Positions 1 through 7,602 of a DNA stretch of 15,162 nt are shown here, piece after piece. Source of the stretch: Proteobacteria bacterium UBA6920 (GTDB taxonomy: Bacteria > Pseudomonadota > Gammaproteobacteria > SG8-11); the NCBI GenBank assembly GCA_002448875.1, contig DKAS01000223.1, forward strand, positions 1 to 15,162. The letters are read 5' to 3'. The stretch's first letter is position 1; each line of letters begins with the position of its first letter. Position numbers and translations under genes: made by a program. A model generated the notes under the pieces. The model saw nothing but the letters and a program-made list of their open reading frames with translations, did not search any database and was not told the origin of the DNA.

Positions 1-620
1 CCGTCGATGCGCGGCGGTGTGCCGGTTTTCAGGCGCTCCACCCGCAGCGGCAGTTCGCGCAGGCGCTGGGCCAGGGCCATCGCCGGCGGGTCGCCGGCAC
101 GACCACCGGCATAATTAGCCATGCCCACATGGATCTTGCCGGCCAGGAAGGTGCCCACGGTCAGCACCACGGTGGGCGCCTGGAACTTCAGCCCCATCTG
201 GGTCACCACCCCGATCACCCGCCCCTGCTCCACCAGCAGGTCGTCCACCGCCTGCTGAAACAGGGTGAGATTGGGCTGGTTTTCCAGCATGCCGCGGATG
301 GCGGCCTTGTACAGCACGCGATCGGCCTGCGCCCGGGTGGCGCGCACCGCCGGCCCTTTGCTGGCATTAAGGCGACGAAACTGGATGCCGGCCCGGTCGG
401 CGGCGCGGCCCATGGCCCCGCCCAGGGCATCGATTTCCTTGACCAGATGCCCCTTGCCGATACCGCCGATGGCGGGATTGCAGGACATTTGCCCCAGGGT
501 CTCTATATTATGGGTCAGCAGCAGGGTACGCAGACCCATGCGCGCGCCCGCCAGGGCCGCTTCGGTACCCGCGTGGCCGCCACCGACCACGATTATGTCA
601 AATCGCTGCTGAAAAAACAT
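1..620 (-). CDS. mnmG: MnmG (GidA), tRNA uridine-5-carboxymethylaminomethyl modification enzyme, N-terminal part
   Basis: The gene starts at ATG 618-620 and runs off the left edge, so 206 N-terminal residues of a protein usually about 630 long are present. With MnmE, MnmG uses FAD, NADH and a folate one-carbon unit to place the (carboxymethyl)aminomethyl group on wobble U34 of several tRNAs in the cytoplasm. Visible are the FAD-binding [12 protein letters not shown] loop (residues 11-22), [14 protein letters not shown] (45-58), [13 protein letters not shown] (89-101), [14 protein letters not shown] (153-166) and [11 protein letters not shown] (196-206), all characteristic of MnmG. A short AGGG lies four bases before the ATG. 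The gene is divergent from the CheW-LysM gene; no mnmE is visible upstream. Identification is secure; the missing C-terminal part cannot be judged. Confidence 0.97.
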   Translation of the reverse strand, partial: MFFQQRFDIIVVGGGHAGTEAALAGARMGLRTLLLTHNIETLGQMSCNPAIGGIGKGHLVKEIDALGGAMGRAADRAGIQFRRLNASKGPAVRATRAQADRVLYKAAIRGMLENQPNLTLFQQAVDDLLVEQGRVIGVVTQMGLKFQAPTVVLTVGTFLAGKIHVGMANYAGGRAGDPPAMALAQRLRELPLRVERLKTGTPPRID

Positions 621-783
621 AAAACCCTATACACCGGACCAAAACGGGGTATTTTACGTGGTGATCAGCCGCTCGCCAATCACCGATCGTAAAAACATTT
701 TACATTTTCCCGGCCTGCATCCAGTGGCTACCCGGCCACGTCGATACTGACACAGGAAACCCCTAAGAGCAGCCACACATTCC
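621..783. promoter_or_regulatory. Divergent intergenic region between mnmG and the CheW-LysM gene
   Basis: These 163 bases must carry the 5' signals of the CheW-LysM gene and possibly of mnmG. I see a small inverted repeat GTAAAA-aca-TTTTAC (689-703) and another, GGTGAT/ATCACC, near 659-683. Neither continues into a T-run, so they are not terminators for either gene. I cannot assign convincing -35/-10 pairs. No DnaA boxes of the TTATCCACA type are present, although mnmG often lies near the replication origin. Confidence 0.4.
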
Positions 784-3390
784 ATGAGCGCCTTGCCCCA
801 CCCGGCTACGATTCTTGTCTTCCACGTGGGAGACATGAATTTTTGCGTGGATACTGCGCAAGTGGTGGCTGTCCTGGAATTCAAGCCCCTGACCCCACTG
901 CCGAAGATGCCCGAGTTCATGGCCGGGGTATGCCGCTGGCAGGGGGAAGTGGTCACCATCATCGACCTGCGGGTAGTGTTCAAACTGCCGCCGCGGCCAC
1001 CGGGTGACAGCGGCTGCTTCATCACCAGCCGCCTGCAGGGCGAGATCCTCGGCTTCTGGGTGGACGCGGTCAGCGACGTGATCGAGGCCCACCACCTGCC
1101 CTGGCAGATCCTGCCCCCGGCCTGCGCAACTTCCTACATGGATCGTGCCCTGACCCATGAGCAGCGTCTGATCATGCTGCTGGACTTCGCCCGCCTGCTG
1201 GAGCGGCACGGTGTCTCCCTGACCGACTGGGATCGTAACCTGGGTGGCCTGTTCGGCGACCGCGGGCGCAAACCGGAACACGCCACCAACGAGATCGATA
1301 CCACCCCACGTTTTACCGGAGCGCCGGCCGCAGCCAGCGCGTCCGTCGTCGCCATGGACTCCCCCGATGACCGTACCACCGCGGAGAATAAGGTACTCGC
1401 CAGCCACCCTGCCGACACCCCTGGCGCGGAGATCGCCGGCAGTCTCGCCACGATTGCTACCCAGGGAGGTGCCGACACCACTTCGACGGAATTCGATCAC
1501 GCTATTGCCGACAAAACCACATACACCGCTGCGGTGGTCGCTGCGGCAGAAGCGGAAGGTTTCGCCATCGATACGCCGGCCACCGGGACCGAGAACCACG
1601 TTATCGCGGAAAACACCCTGGCTGGCGGCCAACCTGCCGCCCTCGCCGATACTCTCGCCGCTACCGAAGCCACCACGGGCGATATCACTGGCACTCCCAT
1701 CGATACAGAGCCCGCTGCGTGGGTGGACCCTACCGCGGTCACTGAAGACTTCGACGCAAGCAAAAACGCGACGAACAATTCGGCATACAGTGAGTCTGCA
1801 ACCAGCGCAGACACTACTCCAACCGTCCAGTCCGCCGACAGCGAAACGAGGGATAGTTCTACCACTACGGAGAATGGCGATCCTGAAACCATCACCGCTG
1901 ATTTGTACGCCATCAAAGACATTGGCTACGCGACCCCAGGAAACATCCTGGCAAGCGACGCCTCCGACACGGACATCACAGCGACCTTCCAATCAGCTGA
2001 CAGCGAAACGCTGAGCACCTGTACCGCCACGGACCATCGTGATCCTGCAAATCTCTCCGCTGAGATGAATACCGCCGACGCCGATGGCTACTTTGCTCCA
2101 GCAAACACCCTATCAACTTACGTACCAGAGGCTGCCGGCACCGCGAACTTTCAGCCAGCCGACGACGAAACGATAGACACCTCTTCCGTCACGATAACTG
2201 CACCCGGCGGCGCCACACATGACGAAATAACCCCCGCCGGAGTTGCCAGGGTCGCCAGCGAAACAGCCCCTTTCTATGATCATTCAGGCACCGCGGCATG
2301 CACTGACGACCGGGACGGCGACGCTGTGGATACCCGTGACCAGAGAAACTCCACCCCGGTAAGGAATGGCACCTGGATCGCGGATGCGTATTCCGCCGAC
2401 ACGGCACCACCACCGGCGGCGCAAGGAACGAGCGCGGGGACAAGCAACTTGATCGATCACCGCGCCGAGGTCCCCAGCGTCGGTGATCGCGGGGATGACA
2501 GCACCACCACCCGCTCAGAGGAACCGCCCTCCGCTGGGCCTGGCGTGGCTGACCCCAGCCCTACGATCGACAAGATCCACAGCTTCCCCACGCCAGCCAA
2601 ACTCACAGACACAGCGGCCACCCCGCCCGCAAACGCGCCCGCGCCCGCGCCCGAAATACAACCCGAACCCGCCGTCGCGGAGCAGTTCAGCTGGGACGAT
2701 GCTGCCCATGGCCGGCAACCACCGTCACGCCATGCCTATCGGGAAGTGCAAATGGTACCCGGCTACCTGCGACGCCACCGTCGTGCCGCCTCCGGCATCG
2801 CCGTCGGCGCCACGCTGTTGATCGTCAGCGGACTGCTGCTGACACTGCTGCCGAAAACACCGCCGCAGCCGCCGGAAATCCCCGGCGACCTGCGGGTACT
2901 GTCGCCTGCTGTCACCGCCCCGGCGCCGATAGCGAAGCCCACGGCCAAGAACGCCAATGAAGCCTATAAGGCCAATGACGCTAATGACTCCAATACAGCT
3001 AATGCAGCCAATGCAGCCAATGCGCCGGCGGTCACTTCCGCCGGCGAAGAAAAACAGAAAATCGTCATCGACCTGCCGACCCACCGCGTCATCATCGAAC
3101 GTGAAGCCGGCGGTCAGCGGCCAGGCGCGGGACCGGTAACCGCTCCCGGCAGCGATGAGTTGCTGGGCAATGGCCCGGCCAGCGACGCCGGCTTCTTCAT
3201 TCACGAAGTGCGGCGCGGCGACACTTTGTGGCGCATCGCCAAGCAATACCTCGACAATCCCTACCTCTACCCGCAGCTGGCACGCGCCAGCGACATTCGC
3301 AACCCCAACCTGATCTATCCAGGCGATCGGGTGCGCATCGAAAACAAAGAGCGCCCCGACCTCAAACAAACAGCGCCAGCAGATCGTTGA
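784..3390 (+). CDS. CheW-domain protein with acidic repeat linker, one transmembrane helix and C-terminal LysM domain
   Basis: Residues about 6-145 form a CheW-type domain. It has the hydrophobic start TILVFHVGDMNFCVDTAQVVAVLEF, then GVCRWQGEVVTIIDLR where canonical CheW has GVxNLRGxIxPVIDLR, and later GFWVDAVSDVIE. Residues about 158-640 are acidic and rich in Ala, Thr, Asp, Glu and Ser, with a 54-residue period in part. RRHRR (663-667) precedes a hydrophobic helix (about 670-689). After an Asn/Ala-rich stretch comes a LysM domain (about 804-852) with VRRGDTLWRIA and NPNLIYPGDRVRI. By the positive-inside rule, CheW is cytoplasmic and LysM periplasmic. Known CheW proteins couple chemoreceptors to CheA, and LysM binds peptidoglycan; anchoring of a chemosensory complex to the wall is my inference. 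No signal peptide is seen. The ribosome binding site is weak (AAGAG 764-768, far from the ATG), but the CheW domain starts soon after residue 1. The 3' end overlaps hemW by 29 bases. Confidence 0.9.
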   Translation: MSALPHPATILVFHVGDMNFCVDTAQVVAVLEFKPLTPLPKMPEFMAGVCRWQGEVVTIIDLRVVFKLPPRPPGDSGCFITSRLQGEILGFWVDAVSDVIEAHHLPWQILPPACATSYMDRALTHEQRLIMLLDFARLLERHGVSLTDWDRNLGGLFGDRGRKPEHATNEIDTTPRFTGAPAAASASVVAMDSPDDRTTAENKVLASHPADTPGAEIAGSLATIATQGGADTTSTEFDHAIADKTTYTAAVVAAAEAEGFAIDTPATGTENHVIAENTLAGGQPAALADTLAATEATTGDITGTPIDTEPAAWVDPTAVTEDFDASKNATNNSAYSESATSADTTPTVQSADSETRDSSTTTENGDPETITADLYAIKDIGYATPGNILASDASDTDITATFQSADSETLSTCTATDHRDPANLSAEMNTADADGYFAPANTLSTYVPEAAGTANFQPADDETIDTSSVTITAPGGATHDEITPAGVARVASETAPFYDHSGTAACTDDRDGDAVDTRDQRNSTPVRNGTWIADAYSADTAPPPAAQGTSAGTSNLIDHRAEVPSVGDRGDDSTTTRSEEPPSAGPGVADPSPTIDKIHSFPTPAKLTDTAATPPANAPAPAPEIQPEPAVAEQFSWDDAAHGRQPPSRHAYREVQMVPGYLRRHRRAASGIAVGATLLIVSGLLLTLLPKTPPQPPEIPGDLRVLSPAVTAPAPIAKPTAKNANEAYKANDANDSNTANAANAANAPAVTSAGEEKQKIVIDLPTHRVIIEREAGGQRPGAGPVTAPGSDELLGNGPASDAGFFIHEVRRGDTLWRIAKQYLDNPYLYPQLARASDIRNPNLIYPGDRVRIENKERPDLKQTAPADR
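1666..2172 (+). repeat. Diverged tandem repeat, 162-bp (54-codon) period, in the CheW-LysM linker
   Basis: The motif QSADSET or QPADDET recurs at residues 349, 403 and 457 (bases 1828, 1990 and 2152), exactly 54 codons apart. Each copy follows T-A/P-T/N-V/F. Units one and two also share a DP pair 17 residues further on (ENGDPETI, DHRDPANL), then GYATPGNILA versus GYFAPANTLS. The preceding 54 residues (295-348) look like a more degenerate copy: they contain WVDPTAV and end TTPTV. The copies differ strongly in DNA, so this is an old duplication. Confidence 0.65.
2947..3027 (+). repeat. 9-bp periodic repeat encoding an Asn-Ala-rich periplasmic stretch
   Basis: From 2956 on, nine-base units of the type AAT-NNN-NCN follow each other (aatgaagcc, tataaggcc, aatgacgct, aatgactcc, aatacagct, aatgcagcc twice, aatgcgccg). 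They encode Asn-x-Ala/Ser triplets at residues about 725-748, between the transmembrane helix and the LysM domain. Copy number changes would stay in frame and only alter linker length. Confidence 0.7.
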
Positions 3391-4522
3391 GAAAATCCAG
3401 GCCCTGGGCCGTGGGCCGGATATGCTGCAGGTCCCGCTCCAGCAAGCCCAGGCGCTCGGCCTCGGCCAGCGGCTTTTCCATGATCCGCAGCGACTGGCCG
3501 CAGCGCTCCTGAAACAACTGTTTATCGAACCCCTCCACCAGGCGCAGGGCATTCATCATGAACTCCAGCCGCAGGTCGTGGGCGTTGAGCACCCGCTCGC
3601 CGGCCCGCGCCGACCCCGCCAGGGTCTGCTGGATGTAGGCCTGCGGCTGGCGGTGACGGTGATAGCGCTTGACCTGCTGCTGACCGACGAAGGTCAATTT
3701 GCCATGGGCCCCCGCGCCGATACCCAGGTAATCGCCGAACAGCCAGTAGTTGAGATTGTGCTGGCAGCGCAGCCCCGGCCGGGCAAAAGCGGAAATTTCA
3801 TAGCGCTGATAACCGGCCTCCGCCAGCGCCCGCAGACCCGCCTCCTGGATACGCCAGCGCGTATCCTCCTCCGGCAAGGGCGGCGGCTGGGCAGCGAAGC
3901 GGGTATTGGGCTCCAGGGTCAGCTGATAATAGGAAATATGCGCCGGCGCCGCGGCAGTGGCCTGACGCACATCTTCCAGCCCCAGCGCCGCGTCCTGGCC
4001 GGGCAGGCCGTACATCAGATCGAGATTGAAATTGTCGCAGCCAGCGGCGTGTAATTCGGCGATGGCCTCTCGGGTCTGCCCGCTGTCATGAATACGGCCG
4101 ATGCGCTGCAGGCAGGCATCGTCGAAGCTCTGTACTCCCAGGGAAAATCGATTGATGCCACAGGCCCGGTATTCAGCGAAGCGCCCCCGCTCCACGGTGC
4201 CGGGATTGGCCTCCAGGGTGATCTCGCAATCGCTGACCAGCGGCAGACGCGCCCGCAGCGCCGACAGCAATTCGTCGTAGGCCCGCGGCGAAATCAGGCT
4301 GGGCGTGCCGCCGCCGAAGAAAATCGACTGACACTTGCGCCCCCACACCTCCGGCAGTGACGCTTCCAGGTCCTGAACCAGCGCCTGGATATAGAGGTAT
4401 TCGTCCACATCGTCGCCGCGCTCATGGGAATTGAAATCGCAATAGGGGCACTTGCGTACGCACCAGGGCATGTGCACGTACAACGACAGCGGTGGAACAA
4501 GGGTGAACTGCGGGGCGGCCAT
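3362..4522 (-). CDS. hemW: HemW, radical SAM heme chaperone (HemN-like)
   Basis: The 386-residue product carries the radical-SAM 4Fe-4S motif CVRKCPYCDF (C21, C25, C28). Phe30 follows in place of the extra cysteine of true coproporphyrinogen dehydrogenase HemN, which is the usual mark of HemW. The SAM-binding GGGTPSL (70-76) and the HemN C-terminal-like domain (LRLVEGFD to the end) are present. HemW binds heme and passes it to target proteins in the cytoplasm. The frame is open to an ATG at 4624, but I chose ATG 4520-4522 because MAAPQFTLVPPLSLYVHMPWC matches the usual family N-terminus in length. No Shine-Dalgarno sequence precedes this ATG. A perfect TATAAT (4534-4539) lies ten bases before it, so the mRNA could be nearly leaderless. 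In many gammaproteobacteria rdgB precedes hemW; here signalling genes do. Confidence 0.95.
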   Translation of the reverse strand: MAAPQFTLVPPLSLYVHMPWCVRKCPYCDFNSHERGDDVDEYLYIQALVQDLEASLPEVWGRKCQSIFFGGGTPSLISPRAYDELLSALRARLPLVSDCEITLEANPGTVERGRFAEYRACGINRFSLGVQSFDDACLQRIGRIHDSGQTREAIAELHAAGCDNFNLDLMYGLPGQDAALGLEDVRQATAAAPAHISYYQLTLEPNTRFAAQPPPLPEEDTRWRIQEAGLRALAEAGYQRYEISAFARPGLRCQHNLNYWLFGDYLGIGAGAHGKLTFVGQQQVKRYHRHRQPQAYIQQTLAGSARAGERVLNAHDLRLEFMMNALRLVEGFDKQLFQERCGQSLRIMEKPLAEAERLGLLERDLQHIRPTAQGLDFLNDLLALFV

Positions 4523-4533
4523 AGGAGGGCCAA

Positions 4534-4539
4534 TTATAA
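4534..4539 (-). promoter_or_regulatory. Candidate -10 box for hemW
   Basis: The minus strand reads TATAAT ten bases upstream of the chosen hemW ATG. Transcription from it would start within a few bases of the start codon. I see no good -35 hexamer at 16-18 bases, so this is a suggestion only. The whole 4523-4653 gap shows no clear terminator after the receiver gene. Confidence 0.3.
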
Positions 4540-4653
4540 CGCAAAAAACCCCAAGAGGATTGCCACCAACAATCATGGAGAGAATAAATATCGCCATCCA
4601 CGCAGACAAACGCGCCGCGGGCACTTCCGAGACGATGCCTTACCCGGCGACGG

Positions 4654-5178
4654 TCAGGCGTCAAAATTCCGATAAGCCTTCAGCGCATTCGAAATTTCGT
4701 CATACAGATGTTGCGCCGTAAGGTAGGACTTTTCCAGGTAGGAATCTATGGCATACTCGGTGGTAACTGCGATCTCCGACAGCAACCCCGGCTGCCCGCT
4801 GCGAATCAGTATTCTGACCCGGTCATTCCCCAGAACATTGCGGATGTAGTTCACCGCGTCCAGACCGGCGGTATCCGTTTCCATGATGACATCGATCAAG
4901 GCCACGGCGATATCACCCTCTGCCCGCATCATGTTTCGGCACTCCGCGCCGGAATATGCATGCAGCAGCTTTAGAGATTTTCCCTCAAACTTATAATCTT
5001 CCAGCACAAGTCTTGACAACTCGTGAACCGCTTCATCATCGTCCACCAGCAACACCGTCCAGCAATCGTCATCGGTGGATAAACCATCATGACCCTTCTT
5101 CGCCGCGGCATTTTTCAACGCCGCGCCGAAAAGCGGATCGCTTTTCGAACTACTTTGACTGGCCCGCCGCAAGAACAT
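4654..5178 (-). CDS. Stand-alone response regulator receiver protein
   Basis: The 174-residue protein is a single receiver domain (about residues 41-170) after a 40-residue Ser/Ala/Lys-rich tail. Acidic residues D46-D48 (LLVDDDEAVH), phosphoacceptor D96 (ALIDVIMETD), S127 in place of the usual Thr (ILIRSGQPG) and K150 (YLEKSYLTA) form the phosphorylation site. There is no output domain. The nearest relative in the window is the receiver of the 914-residue protein at 7603-10347, with the same DDDEAVH, YSGxxC, AGLxxVxYIRNVLxN and GQPG landmarks; this type also occurs in regulators carrying DUF3369. The start is fixed by an excellent ribosome binding site, TAAGGAGGTGCC directly before ATG. It probably receives phosphate from the upstream kinase and acts as a phosphate carrier, sink or protein-interaction module; that role is inference. 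Confidence 0.93.
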   Translation of the reverse strand: MFLRRASQSSSKSDPLFGAALKNAAAKKGHDGLSTDDDCWTVLLVDDDEAVHELSRLVLEDYKFEGKSLKLLHAYSGAECRNMMRAEGDIAVALIDVIMETDTAGLDAVNYIRNVLGNDRVRILIRSGQPGLLSEIAVTTEYAIDSYLEKSYLTAQHLYDEISNALKAYRNFDA

Positions 5179-5182
5179 GGCA

Positions 5183-5188
5183 CCTCCT
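5183..5188 (-). promoter_or_regulatory. Strong ribosome binding site of the receiver gene
   Basis: The minus strand reads TAAGGAGGTGCC-ATG, with AGGAGG four bases from the start codon. It is the best ribosome binding site in the signalling block (the kinase and GGDEF-EAL genes have weak ones), so the small receiver may be made in excess over its partners. Confidence 0.8.
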
Positions 5189-5195
5189 TACCGCT

Positions 5196-5254
5196 CAAAC
5201 TATTGACCAACACCCGAAACCGCATCCTGATCACCGCCAGCGAAACGATTGACC
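5196..5254 (-). repeat. Pair of 12-bp direct repeats upstream of the receiver gene
   Basis: AAACTATTGACC (5197-5208) and AAACGATTGACC (5243-5254) differ at one base and start 46 bases apart, in the 179-base gap between kinase stop and receiver start. They could be binding sites for a regulator, or chance. I see no terminator hairpin and no convincing promoter in this gap. Confidence 0.3.
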
Positions 5255-5357
5255 CCCTATCTTTGTTAATAAACCAACCGCCTCTTTCGCGGAACGACTC
5301 CAAGGCAGCAACTTGCCGCATGCGTTCACGTTAGCCGGCGCATTCCCAAAAGCATAG

Positions 5358-7472
5358 CTACGCTGATTTAAGCCCTTGTCGCACGGCTTCCGTGCCGCAT
5401 CTTAGTGGCAACTCTATGCGGAATTTGACGCCCGCTCCCTCGGCGCTGCTGCACTGAATGGTTCCACCCAGGGTTTGGGTGACTAGATTAAAAACGATAT
5501 GCATACCCAGCCCCGTCCCACCCTTGCTCCTTGCGGTAGTAAAGAACGGCTCGAATATCCTCGCCACGTGTCGCTGCGCGATTCCATTTCCGTCATCACT
5601 ATAGTCGATCCGTACTTTCTCACCCGACTCAAGCGAGGCCGCAATAGAAATATTGCCATTTTTACGCCGATCGAAACCATGCACAATTGAATTCACTATT
5701 AAGTTGGTAAACACCTGCGATAGAGCCCCCGGACTGGTAGACATTACGATGCCCTCAGGACCATCAATACTCACCTGATGCCCGCCCGACTTTAGTTTTG
5801 GTGAAAGGCTTTGCACGACCTCCTGCAAGTACAGGACAAGATTGAATTCACGTGTTTCATTACTGGTCTGATCCACCGCGACCTGTTTAAAGCTACTGAT
5901 CAAATTCGCTGCCCGTCGCAGATTATGATGTACTATTTTGCTGGTTTCCTTGGCCGACAAGATCAGTCTTTCAAAATCATCCCGAGTTAATGTACCAGCA
6001 TCATAGCGTTTCGCATAATCTTCCAATTTCAACTCCAGGTGCGAAACGGCCGTGACCCCAACGCCCACCGGCGTATTGATTTCATGGGCGATGCCCGCCA
6101 CCAATCCGCCCAAGGCGGCCATTTTTTCCGATTGCACCAACTGATCCTGCGTGCGCTTCAGAGCCTCCAGCGACTGTTGCAAATTCTTATTCAACAACTG
6201 TAATTCCGCCGTGCGCTCCTCGACACGCAACTCCAGCTCTTCGTTCAGCTTGCGTATTTCGTCGTCCGCCAGTTTTTTCTCGGTAATATCCTGCACCGTG
6301 CCAATCATGCGAATCGGTTGCCCCAGTTCATCGCGATAGACATTTCCGCGTTCATTTACTATTCTTTCGGTGCCATCCGGCCGGACCACGCGGTGAACGA
6401 TGTTGTACGGCACATTTTTATCCGCGACCGTTCTATTTACAGCGTCGATGACGGAAGCACGATCATCACCGTGGATATATTCGAGAAAAGATTCGTAAGT
6501 GGCACCAAACTGCTGCGGCGTGAGCCCGAATATCCTGTATATCTCGTCAGTCCAGTACAAAGCGCCGCCAGCGATATCCCAATCCCAACTGCCGACGTGA
6601 GCGATTGCCTGCGCCCGCTCCAGGGTATCCTGAATGCGCGCCATCGCCTCCTCCATTGACTTGCGCTCGGTAATATCCTGCACAATGCCTATTAATCTGA
6701 CTGGCCTGCCTTCTTCGTCCCTTACAACTTCCCCCTGAGCAACAACAACCCTGCCATCCCCGTCCGGACGAACGACTCGGTATTCTAAGTCGTACGACTC
6801 ACCCGGCGCCACAAATACCCGATCCATTGATTTTTTGAATGACTGCTGATAAGCCGGATGAATTCTGTCCACTAAGGACTCGACAGTGATTGGATAAGTC
6901 TGATTATCCTTGCCCCAGAATATATTTCTCGACTCCTCGGACATTGCCACCGTATTGTCACCCAGATCCCATTCCCAGCTGCCGACGTGCGCGATTCTTT
7001 GGGCCCGTTCCAGTGATTTTCGGCTATTCTCCTGGGTAAGCTCCGCCTTCCGCAAACTGCTGTTTTCTTCAACCAGGGACGCGATTTTTTCATTTAACAT
7101 GGCAAGATAGCACTGCCCGCCAGCTTCGTCGCCGCACTGCAATAGTATAAGTGCCGATTTTTTTCCCGTGCGCGACCTCAGCATACTGCCACAAAATTTG
7201 CATTGCCTGCTCCCGCCGCCCACCAGGCACAGTTCCAGCATTGTAGTTTGAGGATTTGAGCTGCCAGCCCAGCTCGCAAGACACTGCTCTATGCTGGACC
7301 CCTCGCCCGCCTTGACAACATCATGCAATCGTAGCAAACGAAAATCCGCTAAATCGCGCTGGAACAATCCGCAGGCGGCCTCGTTCGCATAGACGATTTC
7401 TCCATCGTCGCCCAGCAAACACACCGGCTGGATGATCGCCTGCGCAATCTGAATATAATGTTCATTTTCCAT
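5358..7472 (-). CDS. Soluble PAS-PAS-PAS sensor histidine kinase
   Basis: The 704-residue protein has no membrane segment or signal peptide. A first PAS-like domain (1-115) holds eight of the protein's ten cysteines (C18, C34, C64, C82, C91, C94, C113, C121). A coiled coil (125-155) follows, then two similar PAS/PAC domains (155-272 and 284-400), each opening with LERAQ-IAHVGSW-WD and ending VQDITE. A second coiled coil (400-450) leads to the phosphoacceptor helix GLVAGIAHEINTPVG (H463). The ATPase domain has the N box VFTNLIVNSIVHGF (587-600), YSDDGNGIA (624-632), FEPFFTTA (640-647) and GGTGLGMHIV (651-660). All catalytic motifs look intact. No receiver is attached, so partners should be the receivers encoded next to it: the 914-residue protein upstream and the stand-alone receiver 179 bases downstream. 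The start follows only a weak purine stretch (AAGAG). The signal sensed is unknown. Confidence 0.93.
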   Translation of the reverse strand: MENEHYIQIAQAIIQPVCLLGDDGEIVYANEAACGLFQRDLADFRLLRLHDVVKAGEGSSIEQCLASWAGSSNPQTTMLELCLVGGGSRQCKFCGSMLRSRTGKKSALILLQCGDEAGGQCYLAMLNEKIASLVEENSSLRKAELTQENSRKSLERAQRIAHVGSWEWDLGDNTVAMSEESRNIFWGKDNQTYPITVESLVDRIHPAYQQSFKKSMDRVFVAPGESYDLEYRVVRPDGDGRVVVAQGEVVRDEEGRPVRLIGIVQDITERKSMEEAMARIQDTLERAQAIAHVGSWDWDIAGGALYWTDEIYRIFGLTPQQFGATYESFLEYIHGDDRASVIDAVNRTVADKNVPYNIVHRVVRPDGTERIVNERGNVYRDELGQPIRMIGTVQDITEKKLADDEIRKLNEELELRVEERTAELQLLNKNLQQSLEALKRTQDQLVQSEKMAALGGLVAGIAHEINTPVGVGVTAVSHLELKLEDYAKRYDAGTLTRDDFERLILSAKETSKIVHHNLRRAANLISSFKQVAVDQTSNETREFNLVLYLQEVVQSLSPKLKSGGHQVSIDGPEGIVMSTSPGALSQVFTNLIVNSIVHGFDRRKNGNISIAASLESGEKVRIDYSDDGNGIAQRHVARIFEPFFTTARSKGGTGLGMHIVFNLVTQTLGGTIQCSSAEGAGVKFRIELPLRCGTEAVRQGLKSA

Positions 7473-7602
7473 ACAAACTCTTTTCTTTACTAGTTAATAC
7501 GACGCGCAACGCCGTGATATTTCAACGGATCTCCGCATTTCTCGACTATCGATGTTACGATCACCACTTGGTACTGGCCGCGGGCCGCTCGCCATACCAC
7601 TA

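Noticed and set aside
621..783. Replication origin near mnmG
   Set aside because: mnmG often neighbours oriC, but there are no DnaA boxes or AT-rich 13-mer-like repeats in the visible gap.
763..1992. 409-codon minus-strand frame opposite the CheW-LysM gene
   Set aside because: It is the shadow of the low-complexity plus-strand gene; the product has no recognisable domain, while the plus frame has CheW, membrane and LysM segments in one piece.
3422..4054. 210-codon plus-strand frame inside hemW
   Set aside because: It is antisense to conserved radical-SAM sequence and has no family signature; a shadow of the GC-rich hemW frame.
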